From NCBI GenBank assembly GCA_944332505.1, contig CALVKC010000003.1, forward strand, positions 62,001 through 126,000: a stretch of 64,000 bases of DNA. Reading direction: 5' to 3'. This DNA comes from an uncultured Bacilli bacterium. Its GTDB lineage: Bacteria; Bacillota_I; Bacilli_A; RF39; UBA660. Under the pieces are notes generated by a model. The model was not told the origin of the DNA, ran no database searches, and saw nothing but the letters and a program-made list of their open reading frames with translations. The position numbers were made by a program, and so were the translations under genes. Of this stretch, positions 30,001 to 37,118 are shown piece after piece (position 1 is the stretch's first letter; each line of letters begins with the position of its first letter).

Positions 30001-30449
30001 TACAACGATTTAATTTTATTATGCATAATATATCTATTATATGCTATATTTTTACCTTTTGGTAACTCTTGGCCTAATGTAACAATATTCTTTTTTTCCA
30101 CATTAGCATTAGAATCATATTTAGAACCAGTAGAGGCGTTAGATGCATTTATATAATTTAGAATGAAATCTTGTTGTTTTTTCATTTCTTTTGCATCTCC
30201 AATTATCTTTTCAAATTTAGTTATATACGCTTTAGCAACTTTTTTATTAACCGACATTAAACATTCTTCAACTTGCCTTCTTATTTCAGAAGTTTTAATA
30301 TTATCATATACATATAAATTTTTAACTAATGAGTCTATTAATCCTTCTGGGCAATCTTCACCAACACTAGTATATGCTTCACATATACCCCTACTTATTT
30401 TACCAATATTAAATTCTTCAATCGAATTGTCACTTTTTCTAACGTTCAT
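27051..30449 (-). CDS. nrdD: anaerobic ribonucleoside-triphosphate reductase NrdD with intein
   Basis: 1132 residues, of which 183-583 are an intein; the spliced enzyme is about 731 residues. An ATP-cone-like N-terminus (~2-85) is followed by the catalytic core. After splicing, MPYTY joins CVAITMY, which aligns with PFTNCCLVDL of T4 NrdD, where the first Cys is active-site Cys79. Near the C-terminus are a zinc site (CNDCGY and CPHCKS) and the glycyl-radical motif RIIGYL. The enzyme reduces NTPs to dNTPs anaerobically. nrdG follows in the same operon. No host-type consensus promoter was found in the ~110 bases upstream. Confidence 0.93.
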   Translation of the reverse strand: MNVRKSDNSIEEFNIGKISRGICEAYTSVGEDCPEGLIDSLVKNLYVYDNIKTSEIRRQVEECLMSVNKKVAKAYITKFEKIIGDAKEMKKQQDFILNYINASNASTGSKYDSNANVEKKNIVTLGQELPKGKNIAYNRYIMHNKIKSLYSKKLADQYIKDLERHVLYKHDESGTPGMPYTYSAKETIEVKYNDRHLFLPFDLLWEVLDEDPVLVNEVDDVWQKYPNNLYVKDRDNTFTHVSAVTKKLRKRDLVRVKTAFGEDVIVTDNHPMIIDKDDVNKTIEAINSEGYKQFKIDEKLDFDGISVIDMSQCPDIQEVSDEYCVNYLNQPFKRFLSVDEELGYLVGFFVGDGNYNIGKNNGSIVFTQKDRNKLVQLNNILFKKLGIIGTIRYKRDKYNCYNLTISNNVVWWLLSYVFKIQDKSENKILPYNLLEYNEDFANGLLGGLIDADGSVNDCQLMVRLSSRAGILQTTALLRHFGYGVGNIMQNLPFSNNDSYKTNYTLWGVNCSVRHDSIEIRMCDKFKKVRISESSLKYNKDGETTITKVVPICNEDSFLELNNYIYDITTDTRSFALNNILVHNCVAITMYPFLIDGLTKLGGQSTAPTDLKSYCGEFINLVYSVSSQFMGAVATPEFLMYMDYFIRLDYGDDYLARLDEVVENSRKKRTLTQVIENCFQQVVHSMNMPAGNRGYQTVFWNIGYFDENYFKGVFGEFRFPDGSAPKWETLSWLQKKFMTWFNKEREKYVLTFPVETMAMLTDGHDIVDKEYAEFTAKMYADGHSFFTYLSDSPDSLSSCCRLRNSLKDNDVDSEHNHTTHQFSMGTASVATGSKSVMTINLNRIVQDATRKYISDNEEYTLKFGEKLSKESKRNKDLLYSYIANELKEITERVHKYQRAFNEIVKDFYEANMLDVYSAGFIDMRKQYLTVGVNGLTDAAEFLDIETNVNDEYKEFVNLILETINISNKKDKTKECSYNTEFVPGENLSNKNYQWDKKDGYFVSNKHIMYSSYFFNPEDESLSVIDKMKLHGNDYVKFLDGGQACHINLKEHLSYEQNRELLKIASQLGCNYFTFNIKNTVCNDCGYISKHTLDVCPHCKSTNLDYLTRIIGYLKRVSSFNEARQQEEHDRAYI
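28701..29903 (-). other. intein in NrdD (Ser1 type, LAGLIDADG)
   Basis: Codons 183-583 (401 aa) of nrdD. N-terminal Ser (SAKETIEV), block B VTDNHPM, two LAGLIDADG-type helices (YLVGFFVGDGNY at ~344 and LLGGLIDADGSV at ~444), and C-terminal FALNNILVHN with +1 Cys. All splicing residues are present, so it looks active and mobile. The boundary is set by aligning the flanks with T4 NrdD around Cys79. Confidence 0.9.
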
Positions 30450-30562
30450 TGATATATCTATTGTTTTTTTTGTGTTATTATTTTTTTAATTAAAACGTTT
30501 TAATCTATGTTAATATAAATAGTCTATTAATTAATAAAAAATTAGATTAAAATGTTCAAAAA

Positions 30563-30595
30563 ATGGTTACCACTTTATAACTTAGTGATAACCAT
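30563..30595 (-). terminator. terminator after helicase gene
   Basis: 12-bp stem with one mismatch (30563-30574 with 30584-30595), followed on the minus strand by a T run. It lies between the helicase 3' end and the nrdD start. The rest of 30450-30616 is AT-rich with no gene or consensus promoter seen. Confidence 0.8.
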
Positions 30596-30616
30596 TGATA
30601 TAAACAATTATAAAAA

Positions 30617-33148
30617 TTATTTTTTCTTTGATGATTGAGTCATCTCAAAAATTTTACTCACTAATTCATCTCTTTGCTTCTGAGAATTTTTATTATACTC
30701 AATCATATTATCAAATTCATCCACATGGTCAGTACTAATTCGACATGTTCCATTATTAAATTCAACATTATTAAACACTTTTCCACTTTTTCCAGCTCTA
30801 TTTTTTAATAAAGCAATCGTAGCCCTATTAGCATCAATATCTTCCATACTTCTAGCAATTGACATAACAATATGTGCTATTTGTATTTTTTTGAAAGAAC
30901 CACCTGCTTTATCCATAGTAACTAATTCTAAGTTTACGCTTTCTTTAGTTCCTTGTGTCGGTATCCATAAGGCCATATCGAATTCTCCAGCCATAGATTC
31001 CAATTTTCTCATAGTCTTACCCTCTTTTTCATATTCGTTAGAGGTACTAGCATCACCTATATGTGAAAGGCATTCGAAATAATCTACAATAGTCATATCT
31101 GGTTTAAAACCGCTATTTATTAGCTTTTTAATAAACCTACGTAAATGATTCGCAGTTAATTCGCCAGATGGAAATCTTACAATTTTTAAATTTTTATTTA
31201 ATAAATCATAATCTTCATAATTAGATATTTGTTTCTTTACTTCATCAATTTTGTCTTTTTTAGACAAATCTTTTGCCTCAACACCAGTTATACGACCAAT
31301 ATGTTTTCTTTGAATTTGCTTAATTCTATCCTCAAAGACGATTTGAAGTACTTTATATCCGCTATAATTATTCTGTTCACATTTATATGTTGCAGCATAT
31401 GATGCCATTGCTGTTGTCATTGATGTATTGTGAGTTACAATAAAATTATCAGTAATATACAAATGTTCATCAGAATTAACCATAATACATTGTGCATAAT
31501 CATCCCTAACGTATTCAACTGAAACAATATATAATGAGTCTTTTAACTTAGTTCTATATTTCACCCTTTCTTGTTTTCGTTTTAACCTAAACAATTTAAT
31601 AGTTTCATCACAAAGTGAAATTGTTACTCTATATCTAAGCCCACAATCTACATATTTATTATACTTTTTTGAATAATAACCGCTATTATGTTTCACAATA
31701 GATGCCCATCCACCTAAAGACTCAACAATCCACTTAACTTGTTCAGCTAACGTCTTACTTTTTGACGAAAATTCGCAACTACCATTTTTATTTGCGTATC
31801 CATCAGAATCCATTAGTCCTTGAAGTAGTGCTATTCTTATTTCTTTTGTGTTATAAAGAAATACATCATCAATTTTCTTATCATATGCCATGCATTCGCC
31901 AAATATTTCCCTAATCAAATTTCTAGTATTGCCTTTAATTTGAAAATTCCATATTTTTCGTTTATGATTATATTGAACTGATAAATCCTCTTTAATTATT
32001 TGTTTTAATTCTCCTTCAATAAAATCTTTATCTAATGTACCGACAGTGATATTTTCTCTTTTTGCGTATCCATCTCCAATAAAATAGCCATATAAGTATG
32101 GGTCAATTGGAACATTTCTTTCGTTAAATGAAATTACCCCCATTTTAGGTATTTTAAAATTATAATACTTTGTTTTACCATTATATTTTACAATACCTTT
32201 ATCTATAATTTCACGTAAAGTCATAGTTTTATATGTCAAATCAGGAATATATAATTTATCATTCTTATTTTTAGAAATTCCTTTAACATATTTTTTCCCT
32301 CTTCTTTGGTAAAAAGAATTAACATTCCATAAATGTTCGATGTCACATTCACATACAGCACCGTTTGATAATTTTACTTTATAAATAGGTCTAATTCCTT
32401 GAGGATATACACCCACCACTTCATGATAAGCTCCGTCCCTTCCAATAACTTTATCCCCAACTTTCATATCACCCATTAATTTCCATCCATTTGGGGTTAA
32501 TATTTTACTTGTTAGAGGTTGAGCCTTACCAAAACTAGAAGAACCAATAATAACACCTAATTCACCTTTTCCCAATCCACCTTCCAAGGCTTCGTCTACC
32601 TTACCAATACCAGTAGGTATTGCAACACGATAATCATCAGATAATGTCTCCCCAATATCGTCAAAAACACTATAACCTAAAACTTCTCTATTGCCTTGAT
32701 TAAGAGCATCATTCAATAATTCAACACATTTTTCATATTTAGATGTATCACCATCACCAGCAATTCTCAATATTTCATTAGCAGTTTTAACAATATTTTG
32801 TTGTTTAAAGAATTTTTCAGCCAATTCTCTGACATATTCAACTCCATCAGTCTCAGTTTCTTTAATTTTATTTAAAACGGATAAAAAAGTTTCTCTCTCA
32901 ATATCGTTATGAGCCTTTTCATTTAACGATATCTCCATCATTGTGTATGACGGTACTGATTCTTCTCGTTCATAATAATCTTTCATGACACCGACAAACA
33001 CTTTTAACGATGGGTTTGTAAACATATTTTGGTCTACAATAGTATTTAAATCTTTGAAGAATTCTTTATCTTCCATAAACGTATGGATTAACTTATATTG
33101 AAATTCTTCACCCAAATAACCTAAATTTTGTCTATCGTTTTTAGCCAT
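30617..33148 (-). CDS. dnaB: replicative DNA helicase (DnaB / T4 gp41-like) with intein
   Basis: 843 residues, of which 209-574 are an intein; the spliced protein is about 477 residues, the size of T4 gp41. An N-terminal helical domain (~1-170) leads to the RecA-like ATPase core. The Walker A is interrupted after its Lys (GSSSFGK, intein, then TSMTTA). Later core motifs include MTIVDYFECL (Walker B), LWIPTQGT and KNRAGKSG. The helicase unwinds the fork together with the primase at 2703-3722. It is probably transcribed with the 249-residue gene upstream (8-base gap) from the promoter at 33957-33988. Confidence 0.93.
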   Translation of the reverse strand: MAKNDRQNLGYLGEEFQYKLIHTFMEDKEFFKDLNTIVDQNMFTNPSLKVFVGVMKDYYEREESVPSYTMMEISLNEKAHNDIERETFLSVLNKIKETETDGVEYVRELAEKFFKQQNIVKTANEILRIAGDGDTSKYEKCVELLNDALNQGNREVLGYSVFDDIGETLSDDYRVAIPTGIGKVDEALEGGLGKGELGVIIGSSSFGKAQPLTSKILTPNGWKLMGDMKVGDKVIGRDGAYHEVVGVYPQGIRPIYKVKLSNGAVCECDIEHLWNVNSFYQRRGKKYVKGISKNKNDKLYIPDLTYKTMTLREIIDKGIVKYNGKTKYYNFKIPKMGVISFNERNVPIDPYLYGYFIGDGYAKRENITVGTLDKDFIEGELKQIIKEDLSVQYNHKRKIWNFQIKGNTRNLIREIFGECMAYDKKIDDVFLYNTKEIRIALLQGLMDSDGYANKNGSCEFSSKSKTLAEQVKWIVESLGGWASIVKHNSGYYSKKYNKYVDCGLRYRVTISLCDETIKLFRLKRKQERVKYRTKLKDSLYIVSVEYVRDDYAQCIMVNSDEHLYITDNFIVTHNTSMTTAMASYAATYKCEQNNYSGYKVLQIVFEDRIKQIQRKHIGRITGVEAKDLSKKDKIDEVKKQISNYEDYDLLNKNLKIVRFPSGELTANHLRRFIKKLINSGFKPDMTIVDYFECLSHIGDASTSNEYEKEGKTMRKLESMAGEFDMALWIPTQGTKESVNLELVTMDKAGGSFKKIQIAHIVMSIARSMEDIDANRATIALLKNRAGKSGKVFNNVEFNNGTCRISTDHVDEFDNMIEYNKNSQKQRDELVSKIFEMTQSSKKK
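31427..32524 (-). other. class 3 intein in the helicase P-loop
   Basis: Codons 209-574 (366 aa). It begins with Ala (AQPLTSKILTPNGW) instead of Cys or Ser. Block B reads DIEHLW (Trp274), block F holds Cys554 (AQCIMVNSDEHLYITDNF), and the +1 residue is Thr575: the W-C-T set that defines class 3 inteins. LAGLIDADG-type motifs are at ~353-362 (YGYFIGDGYA) and ~441-452 (LLQGLMDSDGYA). Confidence 0.9.
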
Positions 33149-33156
33149 GTTAAATA

Positions 33157-33906
33157 TTAGTATAATGTAGAAAAATATTTTTTTGTTTTATCACGTAAAA
33201 TTTTATTCCAATTTGAAATAACTTTTTTATTCCATTCATGTGTCGGATAGTTATATGCCTTATTCTTAAGTTCTTCCACATCAGAATTACTATCACTAGT
33301 ATAAACTTGATTTAACATATAATTACTTGTTGTTTGGAATGACCCTTCTCTTGGAGAACATGTTTCACATATTTTTTTAGTTATTGCAATCAACAAATCT
33401 GGTTTATCCATGATTTGTGCCTTTAAAACATAAAGTTCTGGCGATAATCTGTCCTTATTAGACTCAAAATAACTCTCTTTATCATAAACAAAAGTTTTAC
33501 CATCTTTATTAGTTATTTTGACTGTCTTATTAGCTATATCGACTTTTTCTCTAATAGATTTAGGATAACCATATCCATCCCATATTTTAGTTATCACTGG
33601 AATCTTATTATCAGTTACAACAAATTTAAATGTACATTCCCAAGGTTTCAACAATGGTTCTTTAAATTCATCATCTATATTGTTTTCGTCGAAATAATAC
33701 CATGTATATACTCTGCTTTTAGATTTTAAATCAGAATTAATCATTTCTACTATTTCATCAATAGTATCTTTAAAATTAAACGATTGCATACTACCATCAA
33801 TATAATTATTGATTTTAAAATTTCTTTTACAGATTAAATTGTTATTTACATAAAGTGCAAATTCAAATCTTTCTTCACGAAATTCTTTAGTTTCTGTTTT
33901 TTCCAT
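33157..33906 (-). CDS. hypothetical early protein upstream of helicase (249 aa)
   Basis: 249 residues, charged, with no membrane segment. Noticeable parts are LYVNNNLICKRNFKINNYIDGS near the N-terminus, a Trp-rich middle (KPWECTFKF, KIWDGYGYP) and CETCSPREGS near ~190. I do not recognise the family. It has its own consensus promoter 50 bases upstream and is followed after 8 bases by the helicase gene. A replication-linked role such as helicase loading or modulation is possible, though it does not resemble T4 gp59. Confidence 0.65.
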   Translation of the reverse strand: MEKTETKEFREERFEFALYVNNNLICKRNFKINNYIDGSMQSFNFKDTIDEIVEMINSDLKSKSRVYTWYYFDENNIDDEFKEPLLKPWECTFKFVVTDNKIPVITKIWDGYGYPKSIREKVDIANKTVKITNKDGKTFVYDKESYFESNKDRLSPELYVLKAQIMDKPDLLIAITKKICETCSPREGSFQTTSNYMLNQVYTSDSNSDVEELKNKAYNYPTHEWNKKVISNWNKILRDKTKKYFSTLY

Positions 33907-33956
33907 ATTTTTTAAATTTTAAAATTAAACAATAAAATTAACATTAATTAACATTG

Positions 33957-33988
33957 CAAAAATATATATATTTTTTTAAAAAAACAAA
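33957..33988 (-). promoter_or_regulatory. Bacteroidota-type promoter for the helicase operon
   Basis: Minus strand: TTTG (33985-33988), 20 bases, TATTTTTG (33957-33964). The -33 box directly adjoins the stop codon of the exonuclease gene. Confidence 0.8.
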
Positions 33989-35158
33989 TTAATCATTTAT
34001 ATTCTGAGAATATTTTTTTTCATTATTAATTAAACCGTAAAAACTGGCAAAAAAATTACTGAATTTTTCCTCATCTAATAATTCTATAATATTATTTTCA
34101 CATATTATAGAATATAAATTTTTAAAATTACGATTATCAATATCTAATGGCGCATACATAATATTAGTCATCTCTTTTACAGCCTCATCTGTTAATAATG
34201 GATGCTTTAGATTTATTAGCGCATCATTTATTTCTAATATTTTGTCACCTTGAGAACCAGTAGTCACTTTATTTATGATATTTTCCATAACTGCCAATGG
34301 TTTTTTACCAGATGATTTCCTAGCTTCAATTAAATCATTAGTTTTGCATAAAATATCATCAATCGTGTATTTATTGGTTCTAGCATCTGGAAATAATTCG
34401 AAAAATGTTTTTTCACCCATACCTTTAATACCTTTTATATTATCCGACACATCGCCACATAATATTTTCTTTATTAACACATTTTCATGTGTATAACCAA
34501 TATATTTAATATGATTATTTGGTGTAATATATCTTTTTAATTGTGTTACATAAACACAAACATCATCAGATATTAATTGTGTCAAATCTCTATCACCACT
34601 AACTATCACAATTTTTTCATTAGGCTTCTTGTGGTTGACATAATATGCTATTAAATCATCACCTTCGATTTCATCACATATAACATTACGGCAATATAAT
34701 TCTTCGAGGCAAGTAAATATTATATTTCGTTGCCTTTCAAATGATTCATCGTCAGTTTCATTACGCTTATGTGTAACGTTTTTTTTACCATTGTGATAGT
34801 CTATAACTTTTTTACAATATTCATTTATTTTTTTATCGTAATCACTAACGCCACCAATCAATTCATAATGTTTATCTCTATTTGATTTATATTCGTTGTA
34901 TATATGATATCTTAATAATCCAGAATTATCACCATCATATAATGCATAAACAAAGTTAAAATCTTTTTTTTCTAATTGCTTTTTTATTTGTAATAAAGTT
35001 TGATACACCATCCCATATTCTTGTCCATTAGAATTAATTCTTTTATCTACCAAAGACATTTTCATTATAGAATTCATATCTAATAATAATGTATATATAG
35101 TAGGTTCATCAGTTATGCCATATGTTTCTTTAATTGTATTTTTAATAACTTGCTTCAT
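33989..35158 (-). CDS. 5'-3' exonuclease / RNase H, FEN family
   Basis: 389 residues. The PIN/FEN fold is shown by LLLDMNSIMKMS near the N-terminus, ALYDGDNSGLLR, then CDEIEGDDLIAYYV and IVSGDRDLTQLI, the acidic metal-binding sites. A helix-hairpin-helix follows (GDVSDNIKGIKGMGEKT). The family includes T4 RNase H and the 5' nuclease domain of Pol I; it removes RNA primers and 5' flaps. The ~100 C-terminal residues after the HhH are helical. The next gene upstream starts 24 bases away and may share its transcript. Confidence 0.9.
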   Translation of the reverse strand: MKQVIKNTIKETYGITDEPTIYTLLLDMNSIMKMSLVDKRINSNGQEYGMVYQTLLQIKKQLEKKDFNFVYALYDGDNSGLLRYHIYNEYKSNRDKHYELIGGVSDYDKKINEYCKKVIDYHNGKKNVTHKRNETDDESFERQRNIIFTCLEELYCRNVICDEIEGDDLIAYYVNHKKPNEKIVIVSGDRDLTQLISDDVCVYVTQLKRYITPNNHIKYIGYTHENVLIKKILCGDVSDNIKGIKGMGEKTFFELFPDARTNKYTIDDILCKTNDLIEARKSSGKKPLAVMENIINKVTTGSQGDKILEINDALINLKHPLLTDEAVKEMTNIMYAPLDIDNRNFKNLYSIICENNIIELLDEEKFSNFFASFYGLINNEKKYSQNIND

Positions 35159-35182
35159 TTAGACAATACGTTTATAATATAA

Positions 35183-35806
35183 TTAATTATTATATAGTTT
35201 ATATTTAATGTTAAAATCGCTGATTTTTTTTAAATCCTCTCTACTAATTAATATATTAATTGGTTTTTCAATTAATTTAGTGGAATATGAAAATTTACAT
35301 TTATCAATGTATAAATTACCTAAATATTCTGTTTTAGTATATATTATATTTTCACATTTCTTTAATAATTTTTCTTTATTCCAACCTAGATTATCTAAAA
35401 AATCTATTATTCTATTTTTGCAAACCAATGCTATTTCAATTTCTTTAATATCTTTTTCAGATTGTAAAATATCATTATCAGCCTTATCTATCCAAATAAA
35501 TAAGAATGAATTATTTATCTTTTTATCGTCTAAAAGCCAACCATAAGTTAATTTATTACTACTATTAACAAAAAACAATTCTAAAGAAAATGTATTTAAT
35601 TTCTTGTTAACATATCTAATAGCAGCCTTTTCATCGCATAAATATGTTTTATCACCTATTTTAAAAATAGTATCAATACCTTTAACTTGTCTATCTAAAT
35701 CAAAAACCCTTTCAAAATCATCAGTTAAATTATAAAACATTTTATCTAGTAAAGATGAAACAATATTAGAACATCTTTCATCTTCATTTCTTAATTTACT
35801 TCTCAT
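35183..35806 (-). CDS. putative PD-(D/E)XK-type nuclease-like protein
   Basis: Start chosen at ATG 35804-35806 (MRSKLRNEDERCSN), 207 residues; the longer frame to 36037 runs antisense through the HAD gene and is rejected. The region KGIDTIFKIGDKTYLCDEKAA fits the D-x(n)-ExK core of the PD-(D/E)XK nuclease superfamily, followed by RYVNKKLNTFSLELFFV as a plausible helix-strand. No helicase or targeting domain is attached. It lies upstream of the FEN-type exonuclease on the same strand. The fold call is by eye and moderately sure; substrate unknown. Confidence 0.6.
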   Translation of the reverse strand: MRSKLRNEDERCSNIVSSLLDKMFYNLTDDFERVFDLDRQVKGIDTIFKIGDKTYLCDEKAAIRYVNKKLNTFSLELFFVNSSNKLTYGWLLDDKKINNSFLFIWIDKADNDILQSEKDIKEIEIALVCKNRIIDFLDNLGWNKEKLLKKCENIIYTKTEYLGNLYIDKCKFSYSTKLIEKPINILISREDLKKISDFNIKYKLYNN

Positions 35807-35862
35807 AAAAGTGTTAATTTTTGTGTAAAAATATATAAAAAATACTAAAAAACAAAATATTA

Positions 35863-35894
35863 TTTGATAATATAGTAATATTTTATTATATTTG
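35863..35894 (+). promoter_or_regulatory. Bacteroidota-type promoter for HAD-like gene
   Basis: TTTG at 35863-35866, 20 bases, TATATTTG at 35887-35894, with the ATG at 35911. Confidence 0.85.
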
Positions 35895-35910
35895 TATAAA
35901 AATATAAAGA

Positions 35911-36369
35911 ATGAAAATATTATTTTTGGATATTGATGGGGTATTAAATCATGAAAAATTTTATCAAAATATAAGTAAACTAGAACTAGTTCATAATAAC
36001 TATCCTTATACTGAATTTGACCCAACGTCTGTTTCATATTTAAATAAAATATTAGATGAAACAGATGCTAAATTAGTTGTAAGCAGTTCTTGGAGATTAG
36101 ATTCTAATCTAAAAAAAATATTCAAAGAAGTTGGTATAAAACATAAAATATATGATGTAACCCCTTGGTTAATTGGTTATGATGTGCATAGAGGGGACGA
36201 AATTAACGAATATCTAAAAAAACATAGTAACATTAAACAATATTGTATTTTAGATGATATTGATGATTTCTATGATTATCAAAAACCTTTTTTTGTTAAA
36301 TGTGACGCACATAAAGATGGATTAAATGAAAATAAAGCCAATAAAACTATTGAGATACTTAATTCATAA
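35911..36369 (+). CDS. HAD-like phosphatase domain protein
   Basis: 152 residues. HAD motif I is FLDIDGVLNH at 5-14 (catalytic Asp pair), motif II is LVVSSSWR at ~59-66 and an acidic motif lies at LDDIDDF (~115). This pattern fits the small HAD proteins often called the Swiss-army-knife RNA-repair-like HAD family. There is no second domain, so the substrate (nucleotide or nucleic-acid 3' or 5' phosphate) is unknown. It forms its own plus-strand unit among minus-strand replication genes, with a consensus promoter 16 bases before the ATG. Confidence 0.85.
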   Translation: MKILFLDIDGVLNHEKFYQNISKLELVHNNYPYTEFDPTSVSYLNKILDETDAKLVVSSSWRLDSNLKKIFKEVGIKHKIYDVTPWLIGYDVHRGDEINEYLKKHSNIKQYCILDDIDDFYDYQKPFFVKCDAHKDGLNENKANKTIEILNS

Positions 36370-36399
36370 TAATAAAAATTGTTAAAAAATAAAATTATA

Positions 36400-36431
36400 T
36401 TTGGTAATATTAAATTATTATATTATCTTTG
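36400..36431 (+). promoter_or_regulatory. Bacteroidota-type promoter for 34-codon gene
   Basis: TTTG at 36400-36403, 20 bases, TATCTTTG at 36424-36431. Confidence 0.8.
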
Positions 36432-36452
36432 TAAAAAATAAAAATCAGTGCT

Positions 36453-36557
36453 ATGTTAGAAAATGTTTGTAAAATTGTGGCTTATACGATAGTGTTTCCA
36501 CATAACTTCGTTAAAGGTTTTATAAAAGGATGGACTAATAAAAAAAGGGAAGAATAA
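36453..36557 (+). CDS. 34-residue basic protein with its own promoter and terminator
   Basis: ATG at 36453 opens a 34-codon frame beginning MLENVCKIVAYTIVFP and ending GWTNKKREE, then TAA. The N-terminal half is amphipathic to hydrophobic and the C-terminal half is basic. It lies 21 bases after a consensus -7 box, the usual distance for this phage, and its stop falls in the loop of a terminator hairpin. Boundaries are thus defined on both sides. I do not recognise a family. Tiny early phage proteins of this kind often bind and inhibit host enzymes, but that is only inference. Confidence 0.65.
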   Translation: MLENVCKIVAYTIVFPHNFVKGFIKGWTNKKREE

Positions 36558-36577
36558 TCTCCCCTTTTTTTTGTTTT
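36541..36577. terminator. bidirectional terminator
   Basis: 13-bp stem with one mismatch (36541-36553 with 36558-36570) and a T run to 36577. It ends the 34-codon gene (+) and, on the other strand, the 152-residue gene at 36581. Confidence 0.8.
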
Positions 36578-36580
36578 TTA

Positions 36581-37039
36581 TTAATAATTTGATTGATAAG
36601 CCTTTAAAAATTTCTCAATTCCTGCAACTCTACTATTTAATTGTGGGTTAATTTGTCCGCCACTTTGTCTGAATTTTTCTAACGCAGCCTTAAAATTATT
36701 AAATGCTTTTAACATATCACTCATAGAACCATCTCTTTTTGCACCTTGCCATGTGTTTTGAACATCTTGTTTCATGTTATTATACCCTTGTTTCATGTTA
36801 GCACTAGCATTTTGGACATTCTGTTTTACATTATCATAACCTTGTCTCATTTTAGTTCCCATTTTATTACCAAAATTCTGTGCTGTTGTTGCACCTTTTT
36901 TAGCATATTGTCCACCAAAACTTTTTAAACTATTCCAAAAGCCTTCATTTTCTTCATTTTCAGTTATAATTCTATTTACAGTTGATTCTATAATTTTAGT
37001 TAAATCTTCTTCAGTTAATCTGATTAGTTGTTTTTTCAT
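36581..37039 (-). CDS. amphipathic helical protein with RLTEEDL N-terminal motif
   Basis: 152 residues. The first ~27 (MKKQLIRLTEEDLTKIIEST, then VNRIITENE) match an N-terminal pattern I recall from many proteins of large Bacteroidota phages. Residues ~50-95 hold repeated amphipathic units (MRQGYDNVKQNVQNASANMK and MKQGYNNMKQDVQNTW), like apolipoprotein or LEA-type helices. The C-terminus is another helical segment. No enzyme motif. The shared N-terminus may be a virion-targeting or cleaved propeptide sequence; this is inference. It is bounded by terminators on both sides, and its promoter is not recognised. Confidence 0.65.
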   Translation of the reverse strand: MKKQLIRLTEEDLTKIIESTVNRIITENEENEGFWNSLKSFGGQYAKKGATTAQNFGNKMGTKMRQGYDNVKQNVQNASANMKQGYNNMKQDVQNTWQGAKRDGSMSDMLKAFNNFKAALEKFRQSGGQINPQLNSRVAGIEKFLKAYQSNY

Positions 37040-37090
37040 AAATCATTCAATATTTGGTTTATTATTTAATAATAAATATTAAATTATATA

Positions 37091-37118
37091 AAAAAAAGCC
37101 CTAAATAGGGCTTTTTTT
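37091..37118. terminator. terminator after recA/uvsX
   Basis: Perfect 13-bp arms (37091-37103 with 37106-37118), A7 and T7 at the ends. It closes the SSB-TK-RecA operon on the minus strand. Confidence 0.88.

Noticed and set aside
35807..36037. Longer form of the PD-(D/E)XK-like gene
   Set aside because: The added codons overlap the HAD promoter and coding region antisense and are rich in Tyr, Phe and Ile, as in A/T-rich non-coding DNA.
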